Assembly (NCBI GenBank): GCA_037439425.1
Contig: JBBIWA010000017.1
Span: 1 to 64,000, forward strand
Direction: 5' to 3'
From: JBBIWA01 sp037439425
GTDB lineage: Bacteria > Acidobacteriota > Blastocatellia > RBC074
DNA: 64,000 bases
In this document: positions 1 to 10,439 of the stretch, piece after piece
Layout of the letters: every line of letters starts with the position of its first letter
How positions within the stretch are numbered: position 1 is the first letter of the stretch
The notes under the pieces: model-generated
What the model was told of the DNA's origin: nothing
The model's input: only the letters and a program-made list of their open reading frames with translations
The model's database searches: none
Position numbers and translations under genes: made by a program

Positions 1-73
1 GCAAATCTTTCAACAGTTCTTCAAATTCTTGGTCTTCTGGTTTATTACTAAGATCAGGAAGTGGTTTCTGCAT
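1..73 (-). CDS. 5' end of an unidentified gene (truncated by window edge)
   Basis: An ATG at 73 (minus strand) is preceded by a GAGGAG ribosome binding site about 7 bases upstream. The frame stays open to the window edge, giving 24 residues that begin MQKPLPDLSNKPEDQEFEEL. The peptide is acidic and hydrophilic with no signal peptide. Too little is visible to assign a family. The strong ribosome binding site is the main reason to treat it as a real gene start. Confidence 0.55.
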   Translation of the reverse strand, partial: MQKPLPDLSNKPEDQEFEELLKDL

Positions 74-885
74 CGTTCTTCTCCTCAAGGAAGAAAATCT
101 TAAAAGTGATACAGAATGCCACTTCTTTTCAATAACTTACAACCTTATCCTGGCGCACATAGGGATTACCAGCATCGTGATGCTGAATACAGAAGGGTGA
201 GAGCTCACCAGAGCACTGCGCCAGGCCCCCAGAGACTAATATCATCACTATCTCGGAGGATAGGACAATGCTACCCGAGCAAGCGCCGCGGCCATCGTGG
301 TAGACCGATAAGAGGCCATAGCTAAAACTGCAGTCCTCCCTTCCCAACCTCATCCGGTTACCCTCAAAGCAACAACCGCAGACTGGGATAATCAACATAT
401 TGAGGGAAGCTGTTGATCTCTGATTTCAGACATACCCCTCCTTCCTGGGCGCAGTCCCCAGCAACGGCGTTGCAGCTAAACCAGTTGTAGCGCGTTATTG
501 GACGCTAGCTTCCGCCTGTCGGCGTTTGATCTGTTTCTTCGGCGTCTGAGTCAAGATTCTGGCCTAGATCCTGGCGATCTCAGCTTCCCAGTATGAGATT
601 TGTGAGCGCAGCGGATCGAACGCAGTCTGCTCAGCTCTCATCAGGCATTCAAACGGAGACAGTTCACCTCATCGGATGAGTTCACAAGCGGGCTGAATGA
701 TCCGTTCGACTTCGCCGCTGTGGCTTCAAGTAATAAGTTATGCCGCTTTGGCCGAGCCGCAGTTACTCAATAAGTATCAACACACATACAACAACCCGCT
801 CCCTGATCCAACCGGTCAACACTTTTGCCGGAGTGCTTCCTTTCTGAAGGGAGCCAAAGTGAAGCTGAGCGAAAGCCTTTCTCGT
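74..885. other. Intergenic region, no convincing gene
   Basis: About 800 bases lie between the truncated left-hand gene and the response regulator. The open frames here (60 to 90 codons on both strands) are rich in Cys, Arg and Ser, have no ribosome binding sites, and resemble no family I know. I see no tRNA, no strong terminator and no copy of the repeat families found elsewhere in the window. It may be a decayed region. Confidence 0.5.
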
Positions 886-1653
886 TTAAGCTTCGTAATT
901 ATCAGCGAATTTATAGCCGACCCCCCAGACCGTTAAGATCATTCGGGGATTTTCCGGGTCCTCCTCAATCTTGGCTCGCAGCCGATTGATATGTGAGTCA
1001 ATCGTGCGATCGTAACCGCTGTAGGTGTAATCCCAGATGGTCTCTAGCAGATATTTGCGTGAATAGACGCGGCCAGGGTGTGCCGCGAAGAGAGAGAGCA
1101 GTTCGAATTCCTTGGGAGTCAGCTCTACCTGGCGGCCATCGATCGTCACTTCGCGCCGCGAGGGAACGATGCGCAACCGGCCACGCACAATCGGCGCTTG
1201 CTCCCCTTCCTCGGTTTCGCTCACGCGCGCACGCACGCGCCGAAGCACGCTCTTGACGCGGGCCTCCAGCTCGCGCAGGCTGAAAGGTTTGGTAATATAG
1301 TCGTCAGCACCCATCTCCAGGCCCAGCACCTTATCCACCACATCGTCCTTCGCCGTCAAAATCAGAATCGGTAGTGACGGAGCGCGCTCACGAATGTGGC
1401 GGCACACACTGAAGCCGTCGGTCTTGGGCAGCATAACGTCAAGAATCAGCGCGTCGGGCCGTTCATCAAGGGCCAGACGAATCCCACTTTCGCCATCGCT
1501 GGCCGTGGCAACCTCATAACCTAGATGACGGAAGTAGTCGCTGATCAGGCGCTGAATGTTTTGATCGTCTTCGACCACCAACAACTTCCCTCTGGTCACA
1601 GGAGATGTTGTCTGCGCGGCGGATACCTGCTCTTTGGTTTTCGTCTTAGGCAT
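886..1653 (-). CDS. OmpR/PhoB-type response regulator
   Basis: A 255-residue two-component response regulator. After a 22-residue polar N-terminal extension, a receiver domain runs to about residue 140. It has the acidic pair at E28-D30 (VVEDD), the phospho-acceptor D72 in LDVMLPKTDG, the switch T100 in LILTAKDD and the conserved lysine in ITKPFS. A winged-helix DNA-binding domain follows (ELTPKEFELL, then GYDRTIDSHINRLRAKIEED, ending VWGVGYKF). A GAAGAGG ribosome binding site precedes the ATG at 1653. It should be phosphorylated by a sensor kinase and then bind promoter DNA. No histidine kinase gene is adjacent, so it is an orphan within this window and its targets cannot be inferred. It is divergent from purC. 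Confidence 0.93.
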   Translation of the reverse strand: MPKTKTKEQVSAAQTTSPVTRGKLLVVEDDQNIQRLISDYFRHLGYEVATASDGESGIRLALDERPDALILDVMLPKTDGFSVCRHIRERAPSLPILILTAKDDVVDKVLGLEMGADDYITKPFSLRELEARVKSVLRRVRARVSETEEGEQAPIVRGRLRIVPSRREVTIDGRQVELTPKEFELLSLFAAHPGRVYSRKYLLETIWDYTYSGYDRTIDSHINRLRAKIEEDPENPRMILTVWGVGYKFADNYEA

Positions 1654-1891
1654 ATGACCTCTTCGTATCGGGTTAGTCTAGGTCAGGCGGTGTTGGCTGT
1701 CTTATGACCAGCTTGGAAGGAGCCACGGGAGCCAGCCCTTTCCACAGGGGCAAGGGCATATAATAGTTGATCAGATTAAGTCCGAGCAAGTGAGATCTTA
1801 GCCGGCCCAACTCGCGCCTTGAAGCTGAGCCATCGCAAGCACACAAAAGACTCGTTTGCAGCAGCTTCGATCTAAGAGGCTGCGGCGAGCC

Positions 1892-1920
1892 TTGACAAAG
1901 CTCTGACCCACACTAATAAT
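1892..1920 (+). promoter_or_regulatory. Candidate sigma70-type promoter for purC
   Basis: TTGACA (1892-1897), a 17-base spacer, then AATAAT (1915-1920), which matches five of six -10 consensus bases. It lies about 90 bases upstream of the purC start in the divergent spacer, so the leader would be about 85 nt. This is pattern matching only. Confidence 0.5.
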
Positions 1921-2009
1921 GCTGAACACTTCAGCGAAAATAACTCACGAGGCCAATTGCTCGCCTGGAGAGTCTTGACTTAACTAATCGTCGCGTAAAG
2001 GAGGACTCA

Positions 2010-2945
2010 GTGGCATTATCGCCTGCAGCTACTACTACGACAGAAATTCCTGGTCTGCCCTTGTGGCGGCGAGGCAAGGTGCGGGACCTCTATCAGGTGG
2101 ATGAAGATCGACTGCTGATTGTGGCTACTGATCGCATCTCAGCCTTTGACTGCGTGCTGCCCAATGCTATCCCGCATAAGGGAGAGGTGCTGACCCAGCT
2201 CTCAAAGTTCTGGTTTGACCGCTTTTCCAGGATCGTGCCCAATCATCTGCTGACGGCCGAGTTGGCCGAGTTCCCCGCTGAAATTTGTGCCCACTGGTCT
2301 CAGGAGCTGCGCCAGATGCTATCGCGTCGCACGATGCTGGTTCAGCGAACCGAGGTCATCCCCTTTGAATGCGTAGTCCGCGGCTATCTGGCTGGCTCTG
2401 GCTGGAAAGACTATCAGCAAACGGGACGTGTCTGCGGCCACCAACTCCCTGCCGGACTGCTGGAAGCGGCGCGCTTGCCCGAACCGATCTTTACCCCTGC
2501 GACTAAAGCCGGAAAAGGCCACGACCTCAACCTCTCGCTGGCCGAGATGGCACAGGCTATTGGCTGGGAACGCACCCGAAAACTGGAAGAATTAAGCCTC
2601 CAGCTTTACCGCGCAGCCGCTGCTTATGCTCAGGAGCGAGGGATCATTATCTGTGATACCAAGTTTGAATTTGGCACCAGGGATGGTCAGCTACTGCTGA
2701 TTGATGAAGTGTTGACTCCTGACTCATCCCGTTTCTGGCCGCGCCAAGGCTATGCGCCCGGACGAACACAACCATCTTTCGATAAGCAATTCGTGCGCGA
2801 TTATCTGGAAACGCTTAACTGGAACAAACAACCACCCGCCCCCTCACTGCCACCTGAGGTGGTGGAGGCCACCAGCGCCAAATATCTTGAAGCTTATCGC
2901 CTGCTCACTGGGCAAGAGCTGAATGCGGTGGTGGGGAAGAAATAG
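2010..2945 (+). CDS. purC: Phosphoribosylaminoimidazole-succinocarboxamide synthase (SAICAR synthase)
   Basis: PurC condenses CAIR with aspartate using ATP, a middle step of de novo purine synthesis in the cytoplasm. The 311-residue protein is the long single-domain form. Recognisable segments are GKVRDLYQVDEDRLLIVATD near the N-terminus, the substrate-loop region FECVVRGYLAGSGWKDYQ, and ICDTKFEFG with LLIDEVLTPDSSRFWP further on. The start is a GTG at 2010, chosen because a perfect AAAGGAGG ribosome binding site sits 6 bases upstream; no ATG nearby fits. It stands alone, not in a pur operon, with its own likely promoter at 1892. Confidence 0.96.
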   Translation: MALSPAATTTTEIPGLPLWRRGKVRDLYQVDEDRLLIVATDRISAFDCVLPNAIPHKGEVLTQLSKFWFDRFSRIVPNHLLTAELAEFPAEICAHWSQELRQMLSRRTMLVQRTEVIPFECVVRGYLAGSGWKDYQQTGRVCGHQLPAGLLEAARLPEPIFTPATKAGKGHDLNLSLAEMAQAIGWERTRKLEELSLQLYRAAAAYAQERGIIICDTKFEFGTRDGQLLLIDEVLTPDSSRFWPRQGYAPGRTQPSFDKQFVRDYLETLNWNKQPPAPSLPPEVVEATSAKYLEAYRLLTGQELNAVVGKK

Positions 2946-3030
2946 CCGAACTGCTGTTGCTTATGCCCTCTTCCTCATAATTCTCTAGCTGGCTGCGCTC
3001 AAAGGGTACCCACTAGTGATGAGGCAGATT

Positions 3031-3276
3031 ATGAGAACCGAACTTGAACAACTGATCGATCAAATGATTAACCAGGGGATCCTCTTTGAAGAGGCTCTTC
3101 AGGAGTTTGAGAAGTGCTTTATTCTGAACGTCGTTAAACGCCACAATAATAATCTCTCGAAGGCTGCCATAGTGCTTGGGATTCACCGCAACACCCTGGG
3201 TAAACGACTCCAGCAATATAATAATGGCTCAGCCCCCCACAGGAATAAACGCGCCCGGCGGCACAAACGCCGCTAG
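3031..3276 (+). CDS. Small Fis-type helix-turn-helix protein
   Basis: An 81-residue protein consisting almost entirely of a Fis-like (HTH_8) fold. An N-terminal helical segment (ELEQLIDQMINQGILFEEAL) is followed by EFEKCFILNVVKRHNNNLSKAAIVLGIHRNTLGKRL in overlapping pieces, where SKAAIVLGIHRNTL is the helix-turn-helix. It lacks the AAA and receiver domains of NtrC-type activators, so it resembles stand-alone Fis, a nucleoid-associated DNA-bending protein. The ATG at 3031 has GAGG six bases upstream; in-frame GTG 3016 and ATG 3019 are alternatives with poorer spacing. The C-terminus is very basic (Arg/Lys/His). Located between purC and the groESL promoter. DNA binding is confident; its regulon is unknown. 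Confidence 0.82.
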   Translation: MRTELEQLIDQMINQGILFEEALQEFEKCFILNVVKRHNNNLSKAAIVLGIHRNTLGKRLQQYNNGSAPHRNKRARRHKRR

Positions 3277-3296
3277 CAATTTCTCAGCCTTTCCTA

Positions 3297-3324
3297 TTGA
3301 CAAGCTTCGGCTTGGGCTTATAAT
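3297..3324 (+). promoter_or_regulatory. groESL promoter (sigma70-type)
   Basis: TTGACA (3297-3302), a 16-base spacer and a perfect TATAAT (3319-3324). The -10 box abuts the CIRCE operator, so HrcA bound there would block RNA polymerase directly. The leader to groES is about 140 nt. Confidence 0.82.
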
Positions 3325-3350
3325 TAGCACTCTCACTCGGTGAGTGCTAA
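3324..3350 (+). promoter_or_regulatory. CIRCE operator (HrcA binding site)
   Basis: TTAGCACTC (3324-3332), a 9-base spacer and GAGTGCTAA (3342-3350): a perfect 9-9-9 match to the CIRCE inverted repeat. HrcA represses groESL through this site and loses activity on heat stress. The hrcA gene is not in the window. Confidence 0.96.
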
Positions 3351-3469
3351 GATAATTCAATCCTGACTATCAGATATTTTGAGTATGAGTTAGTCAGAGA
3401 ATTTGGTGATCATCCGTTTAGACTTAGATTCCAACCATAAGTTTACCTTTCACGAAAGGAGTTCAGTCG

Positions 3470-3787
3470 ATGGCAAGTAAGATCAGACCACTGCACGATC
3501 GCATCATCGTGCGCCGGATTGAGGAGCAAGAGCAGATGCGAGGTGGACTATACATCCCGGATACGGCCAAGGAGAAACCGCAGGAAGGAGAAGTTCTTGC
3601 GGTTGGTAACGGCAAGATTTTGGAAAACGGGACCAGACTTGAGCTGGACGTAAAAGTTGGTGATCGCGTGTTGTTTGGTAAGTACGCCGGCACCGAGGTC
3701 AAGATTGATGAGGAGGAGTATTTGATCCTGCGCGAGGATGATGTCCTTGGAGTGATCGAAGGTGCCGCTAAGGCTAAGGGTAAGTAA
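3470..3787 (+). CDS. groS: Co-chaperonin GroES
   Basis: A 105-residue GroES (Cpn10), the heptameric lid of the GroEL folding chamber. Typical features are KIRPLHDRIIVRRIEEQEQM at the start, the mobile loop around RGGLYIPDTAKEKPQEG, GDRVLFGKYAGTEVKID and a C-terminal EDDVLGVIE. GAAAGGAG lies about 9 bases before the ATG at 3470. It is the first gene of a two-gene operon with groEL 75 bases downstream, controlled by the CIRCE/TATAAT module. A few residues longer than E. coli GroES because of a basic Ala/Lys tail. Confidence 0.98.
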   Translation: MASKIRPLHDRIIVRRIEEQEQMRGGLYIPDTAKEKPQEGEVLAVGNGKILENGTRLELDVKVGDRVLFGKYAGTEVKIDEEEYLILREDDVLGVIEGAAKAKGK

Positions 3788-3862
3788 CTCAGAGATGATA
3801 AGTCACTGGGGCTTACTGTTCGGAGTGAACTGGGAATTTCTACTCAAGGAGATAGATAGTTT

Positions 3863-5488
<1,626 letters not shown>

Positions 5489-5508
5489 AATCTCTCAAAG
5501 CCTGAGAG

Positions 5509-5545
5509 AGGGCTGTGATGAAAAGATCACAGCCCTTTCTCTTTC
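5509..5545 (+). terminator. Intrinsic terminator of groESL
   Basis: AGGGCTGTGAT (5509-5519) pairs perfectly with ATCACAGCCCT (5526-5536) around a 6-base loop, followed by a T-rich tract (ttctctttct). It lies 20 bases after the groEL stop codon, between convergent genes. Confidence 0.85.
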
Positions 5546-5604
5546 TGCCAGGCAGCTTCCCGTTAAGCGAGGCGCTGCTACTAAGGTTTTCGCCATAGGC
5601 GGCT

Positions 5605-7740
5605 TCAGGCTGTGGCCCCGCTGCTGCGCTGCTTATCGAAGTCAGCAAACTTTGCCCCCTGCTCGGCCAGTTGTCGTAATAGTGGGGCAGGCTTCCACAG
5701 CTCGCCGTGTTGTGCCTGAAATTCGCATATGCGCTCGTAAATCTTCTTTAACCCAATCGTATCGGCGTACCACATTGGACCGCCGCGCCAGGCTGGATAG
5801 CCGTATCCATTGACGTAGATGATATCAATGTCGCTGGCGCGCAAAGCGAAGCCTTCTTCTAAAACCTTCGCTCCTTCATTGATCAGAGCGTACATGGTAC
5901 GCTCAATGATCTCTTCGGGCGTGATCTGGCGCCGCTGGATGCCAGCTTCTTTGGCCACCTGCTCAATAAGCTGCTCTACTTCTGGGTCGGGAATGGGTCT
6001 TCGATTCTCATCGTAGCGATACCAACCCGCGCCGGTCTTCTGACCGTAGCGGCCCATTTCGCACAACCGATCTGCAACCAGGGGCCGGCGCAGGTGTGGA
6101 TCTTCCAGATGCTGATACTCCTTGCGAATCCTCCAGCCGACATCCAGTCCCGCCAGGTCGCCCATCGCCAGCGGCCCCATCGCCATGCCGAAGTCATAAA
6201 GCGCCGCATCCACCTCTTCAGGCTTGGCGCCTTCCTCGACCAGAAACTGAGCTTCGCGGGTGTAAGGAGCCAGCATCCGGTTGCCAACAAAACCGCGACA
6301 ATTGCCCACGAGCACTCCGACTTTCTTCAATCGTTTCGCCAGCGCCATCGAGGTCGCGATCACCTCTTTGCTGCTCGCTTTGCCCCGCACGATCTCTAAC
6401 AGGCGCATGACGTTCGCCGGGCTGAAGAAGTGATGGCCGATGACCAGGTGCGGGCGCGAAGTCGCCGAAGCGATCTCATCAATATTGAGCGTCGAAGTGT
6501 TGGAAGCCAGAATTGCCTCCGGTTTGCATACCTTATCCAGCTCGGCAAAGACCTGCTTCTTCAACGCCATCCCCTCAAAAACGGCCTCAACCACGATGTC
6601 GACTTCATCGAAGCCGTCATAGGTGAGCGTTGGGGTGATCAATGCCAGGCGCTGGTCCATCACCTGCTGGCTGAAGCGTCCTTTCTTCACCGAATTGGCA
6701 TAGTTTTTGGTGATCGTCGCCATGCCGCGCTCCAGAGCCTCTTGAGAGACTTCTTTCAAAAGCACCGGAATGCCTGCGTTGGCGTAGCACATGGCGATGC
6801 CGCCGCCCATCGTGCCTGCCCCAACTACGGCGGCTCGCCGGATTTCGAAGACGGGGGTCTCTTTCGGAACGTCAGGGATCTTGGCTACCTCGCGTTCACT
6901 GAAAAAGATATGAATCAGCGCCTTCGATTGGTCTGAGAAGAGACATTGCCTGAAAGCTTCGGCTTCTTTCTTGCATCCTTCCTCAAAAGAGAGCTTCGTT
7001 GCAGCTTCAACCGCATCAATCGCCGCAAGCGGTGCTATCTGGCCGCGCCGCGTTTTTCGGGCTTTTTCGCGAGCGGCGGCAAAAATCGGCGCGTTGGCCT
7101 GCTCGTTGCCAAGCTTGTCCGTCAGCTCGCGCGTTTTGCGCAGCGGCGCGCCCATGGTAACCAGCTCGCGCGCAAAGGCGAGAGCGCCGGCTAGCAAATC
7201 GCCTTCAATGATCCGGTCGATAATGCCGAACTCGAAGGCTTCGCTTGCGCTAATCGGCTCGCCGAAAGCGCACATCTCGACCGCCTTCTCAACACCGGCC
7301 AGGCGCGGCAGATGCTGCGTGCCTCCGCCGCCAGGAATGATACCTAGGTTGACCTCCGGCTGGCCGACCTGAGCTGAAGGCACAGCCACGCGGTAGTGGA
7401 AAGCCATTGCGACTTCCAGCCCGCCGCCTAAAGCCGCCCCGTGAATGGCGGCAACCAGCGGCTTGGAGCAGTCTGTAATCGCCATCAGTAGCGGAAACAG
7501 ACTGCCGCCTTTCTTTTCGCCAGAAGTGACCTTGCCAAACTCTCTGATGTCAGCGCCCGCGATGAATGTTCTTCCACCGCCGATGAGCACCGCAGCTTTG
7601 ATGGACTCGTCTCTTTGAATGGCTTCGATGGAGGACAAAATCCCTTCTGGCACGCCTGGACTGAGTGCGTTGACCGGCGGATTGTTGACTGTGATGATAC
7701 CAATTTCACCGTCCCGAGTTAGGGATACCAGCTCACTCAT
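5605..7740 (-). CDS. Bifunctional enoyl-CoA hydratase / 3-hydroxyacyl-CoA dehydrogenase (FadB/FadJ-like)
   Basis: A 711-residue fusion catalysing the hydratase and NAD-dependent dehydrogenase steps of fatty-acid beta-oxidation. Residues 1-190 form a crotonase domain with the oxyanion segment AAIHGAALGGGLEVAMAF and the acid QPEVNLGIIPGGGGTQHLPR. From about residue 305 a Rossmann domain begins with VVGAGTMGGGIAMCYANAGI, followed by the catalytic-histidine segment VIGHHFFSPANVMRLLEIV and two C-terminal 3HCDH domains (GFVGNRMLAPY; YALINEGAKVLEEG). An AAAGGAG site precedes the ATG. The ThDP enzyme gene lies just upstream on the same strand (36-base gap), so the two may be co-transcribed. A thiolase partner is not present, and chain-length preference cannot be read from sequence. 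Confidence 0.93.
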   Translation of the reverse strand: MSELVSLTRDGEIGIITVNNPPVNALSPGVPEGILSSIEAIQRDESIKAAVLIGGGRTFIAGADIREFGKVTSGEKKGGSLFPLLMAITDCSKPLVAAIHGAALGGGLEVAMAFHYRVAVPSAQVGQPEVNLGIIPGGGGTQHLPRLAGVEKAVEMCAFGEPISASEAFEFGIIDRIIEGDLLAGALAFARELVTMGAPLRKTRELTDKLGNEQANAPIFAAAREKARKTRRGQIAPLAAIDAVEAATKLSFEEGCKKEAEAFRQCLFSDQSKALIHIFFSEREVAKIPDVPKETPVFEIRRAAVVGAGTMGGGIAMCYANAGIPVLLKEVSQEALERGMATITKNYANSVKKGRFSQQVMDQRLALITPTLTYDGFDEVDIVVEAVFEGMALKKQVFAELDKVCKPEAILASNTSTLNIDEIASATSRPHLVIGHHFFSPANVMRLLEIVRGKASSKEVIATSMALAKRLKKVGVLVGNCRGFVGNRMLAPYTREAQFLVEEGAKPEEVDAALYDFGMAMGPLAMGDLAGLDVGWRIRKEYQHLEDPHLRRPLVADRLCEMGRYGQKTGAGWYRYDENRRPIPDPEVEQLIEQVAKEAGIQRRQITPEEIIERTMYALINEGAKVLEEGFALRASDIDIIYVNGYGYPAWRGGPMWYADTIGLKKIYERICEFQAQHGELWKPAPLLRQLAEQGAKFADFDKQRSSGATA

Positions 7741-7776
7741 AGTTCATGACTCCTTTGTGATGCAGGTTATGAAAGC

Positions 7777-9318
7777 TCATAAAACGAGCTCGATCAGATG
7801 AGGGCCCGGCTCAGCTAGCGCGCGCTCCAGTCCTTTGACTAAAGCTTCGGCAGTCTCCACTCTCGTAGCCGGCACGCCCATGCCTTCAGCCAGCTTCACC
7901 CAATCGAGGGATGGACTCGTCAGGCTGATCATTCCTCTGGTCTGTGGACCTAGCTCTTTCGTCCCTGCCCGCGCCAACTCTATTCCCAAGACTCGATAAC
8001 TGCGATTGGCGCAGATGAGTGTCGTCACATTCAACCCTTCTCGCGCCTGCGTCCACAACGCCTGTAGTGTGTACATTCCGCTTCCGTCGGCTTCGATGTT
8101 GATCACCGGGCGATCAGGAGAGGCGATGGCCGCTCCCGTGGCGCAAGGCATCCCTTGCCCAATCGAGCCGCCGGTCAAAGTAAGCAGCGTGTGTCGTGGC
8201 GCGGCTGCCGACGCAGTGAAGTAAGCTGCGCTGCTAGTGTTGCCTTCGTCCATAATGATTGCGCCTTCAGGCTGCACCGCCGCAATAGCCATAGCCAGCG
8301 TCTCAATTGAAAGCGCGCCGGTGGGACGCGTCGGTCGCGCAGCTTGCGGTTGAGTCTCCACCTCTGCGCGCCTCGCGCCTAGGGTATCGGCTAGAGCTTC
8401 AAGCGCGGCAGCGACGTCTTCATCCGGTGTAGCCAGCACAACCGATTTCTGCTCCGGTGAGATGAGATAGCTGGGTTGCTCCCTGTAGCCGAAGAACGAA
8501 ACTGGCGCTCTTGAGCCGGCCAGAATGATCGCTTGAAATTGCCCTAGCAGCGCAATGGCCTGTTCAGGAAAGTAAGGCAATCGCATCAACGCAGGTAAAT
8601 CGCCGCCACGTTCGAGTCGCGCCGGGAAGGTCTCACAGATCAGCTTACCTCCAGTGGCTGCGGCCACTCGTGCTGCTGCGCGCAGGCCACGTTCGCCGAG
8701 TGCATAGCTGCCGAGCAACAAGGCAGCCGGCTGGCTAGAGCGCAGCAATGCAGCAGCCTGCTTGATAGCTTCCTCGCTGACCGCTGAGGGCGGCGGCACT
8801 GGTCGCGGGGGAACAGGCCCACTTGACTGCTCCCACTGATTGTCTTGCGGCACAATCAAGGTTGCCACGCGCCCTGGTAGCGCGGCGGCAATCGCCTCCG
8901 CTGTGTCCGCAGCTAACTCTTCGGCTGATTTGTTGGTGCGCAGCCAGGCTGAGACTGGTTTAGCCAGGGAGGTGATGTCTGAGGTGAGAGGCGCATCGGC
9001 TTGCAGATGCCAGCTCGCCTGATCGCCGACTAGGTTCACCACAGGAGAGCGCGCTCGGCGGGCATTGTGCAAATTCGCAATGCCATTGGCCAGGCCCGGC
9101 CCCAGATGCAGTAGCGTAAGCGCTGGCTTGCCCGCCATGCGGCCATAACCATCGGCCGCGCCCGTGCAGACCCCTTCAAACAAGCCCAGCACCGCACGTA
9201 TACCCGCCACCACATCTAGCGCAGCGACGAGCGGCATTTCCGTCGTTCCCGGATTTGCAAAACAGACTTCGACGCCAGCAGCCACCGCTGTGCGCAGCAA
9301 ACTCTCAGCTCCGGTCAT
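7777..9318 (-). CDS. Thiamine-diphosphate-dependent enzyme, acetolactate synthase/benzoylformate decarboxylase type
   Basis: A 513-residue ThDP enzyme. The N-terminal pyrimidine-binding domain has FANPGTTEMPLVAALD, a glutamate in LGLFEGVCTGAADGYGRM that would activate the cofactor, and LLHLGPGLANGIANLHNARR. A central domain follows. The C-terminal pyrophosphate domain has TLTGGSIGQGMPCATGAAI and EADGSGMYTLQALWTQ with a conserved Asn in LICANRSY. Family members cleave or form C-C bonds of 2-oxo acids. It is shorter than typical IlvB and has no adjacent small subunit, so a decarboxylase or carboligase role is more likely than branched-chain amino-acid synthesis. The true substrate is unknown. 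A GAGGAGAAG ribosome binding site precedes the ATG at 9318. Co-directional with the beta-oxidation fusion gene. Confidence 0.85.
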   Translation of the reverse strand: MTGAESLLRTAVAAGVEVCFANPGTTEMPLVAALDVVAGIRAVLGLFEGVCTGAADGYGRMAGKPALTLLHLGPGLANGIANLHNARRARSPVVNLVGDQASWHLQADAPLTSDITSLAKPVSAWLRTNKSAEELAADTAEAIAAALPGRVATLIVPQDNQWEQSSGPVPPRPVPPPSAVSEEAIKQAAALLRSSQPAALLLGSYALGERGLRAAARVAAATGGKLICETFPARLERGGDLPALMRLPYFPEQAIALLGQFQAIILAGSRAPVSFFGYREQPSYLISPEQKSVVLATPDEDVAAALEALADTLGARRAEVETQPQAARPTRPTGALSIETLAMAIAAVQPEGAIIMDEGNTSSAAYFTASAAAPRHTLLTLTGGSIGQGMPCATGAAIASPDRPVINIEADGSGMYTLQALWTQAREGLNVTTLICANRSYRVLGIELARAGTKELGPQTRGMISLTSPSLDWVKLAEGMGVPATRVETAEALVKGLERALAEPGPHLIELVL

Positions 9319-9420
9319 CTTCTTCTCCTCAGCTTGTTTTCTGGACGACAGCTACATACTAAATTACCATGGTCAGGGTAACGTAGAATGCAACGCCAAA
9401 GAGCCGATGTCAAATCAAAA

Positions 9421-10155
9421 GCAGCAATTCCCGCTCAAGGGGGAAACAAGGGGCACAGAGTGTGCCGCCGCAGGTGCCTCACTGAGTCAGATGGCACACC
9501 GATCGCGGAATATCGTAGATAGTAGCGGCAGCAAACGGCCGCCGCCCCAGCTTCGAGGAAGCTTGGTTGCCCGCAAGTGGGCTCCGGTACCGCTGATTGA
9601 AACGTAGGCCGCTTGGCCGCAATCTTTCTCCTTGAGAGGCTAACTTTCTCCTTGAGAGGCCACGGCCTTGCGCCGTGGAGCTTCACGTTTCTGGCTACAC
9701 ACGGGCAGGATCATTTTGAGATGCCACGGCCTTGTGCCGTGGAGCTTCACGTTTCTGGCTACACACGGTAACCAGGATCGTGAGACTCCACTTTGAATTT
9801 CGGATTGCGAATTGCGGATTTGGTAGCCAGGATCGTGAGACTCCACGGTGCAAGGCCGTGGCATCTTTGCGGCAAAATGTCACCTCTGCCGGCGCGCGCC
9901 TATTCTATCCCCCGACCACCACGTGTGAATAATGGTTAGAGCAAACGCCAACAGAAAAACACCTAGGAACAGAACTATTTTTGCCCCACCACCACCTGTG
10001 AACAATGCGTCTCGCCTCTCTTGCCCTCGCGCCTCAAGCCTCCAGCAGAGTTGATCTTCGTCGAATGAAAATATTCGCTTGAAGTCGAAAGCGAGCGGGT
10101 AATACTTCTCACCACTCGGTCACAAACCGCACACTCCATTCGACTCTCTGCCCTC
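9421..10155. repeat. Composite non-coding repeat, copy A (REP-like units inside)
   Basis: Most of this segment recurs at 21240-22195. It opens with a module of about 190 bases (ending near 9615) nearly identical to 21240-21432. Next come copies of a 40-base hairpin unit: 9659-9698 and 9723-9762 in one orientation, 9768-9791 (truncated) and 9823-9862 in the other. Each unit, read from its GTAG end, is GTAGCCAGGATCGTGAGACT followed by a hairpin of the form CCACGG-loop-CCGTGG. Between the last two units lies a heptamer-like stretch (GATTGCGAATTGCGGATT). The right part (from about 9990) also matches copy B. A GTAG head followed by a hairpin is the hallmark of REP elements mobilised by RAYT transposases; no such transposase gene is in the window. 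Bases 9319-9420 and 10156-10350 show nothing else. Confidence 0.8.
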
Positions 10156-10355
10156 CATCAAATTCGCGCAGGCGAAGTAGAAGTTAACTGACTAGCTCCG
10201 CTCTAACTTTCCAGGTTGTGTGTAGGACTTGCTGGCGGGGCAAAAGCTCAAAGAATGATGGGTCAGAAGCTGACAAGGTGATTTTATTTCACCCTTTCAT
10301 CCCGTTACCCCTTCATCCCTGTCACGGTTTAGGCTGTTCGTCATCGCGCCGCTTG

Positions 10356-10364
10356 TGGTACATT
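10356..10364 (+). promoter_or_regulatory. Candidate extended -10 promoter for the aldolase gene
   Basis: TG-G-TACATT in the context CGCTTGTGGTACATT. The same arrangement (GCTTGTGCTACAAT) occurs upstream of the methyltransferase gene at 12639. No good -35 box is visible. Weak, pattern-based call. Confidence 0.3.
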
Positions 10365-10439
10365 GAGAGGCGAAGTTAGGAGAAAGACTGCTGATGAGGG
10401 TTTAAGGCATCAGACAAAGGAGCAAAAAGGAGCAAAAAG

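Noticed and set aside
129..398. 89-codon minus-strand frame near the left end
   Set aside because: Unusual Cys/Ser-rich composition, no ribosome binding site, no recognisable domain.
9421..10155. Complete insertion sequence
   Set aside because: No transposase frame, no terminal inverted repeats and no target-site duplication were seen; REP-like composite fits better.
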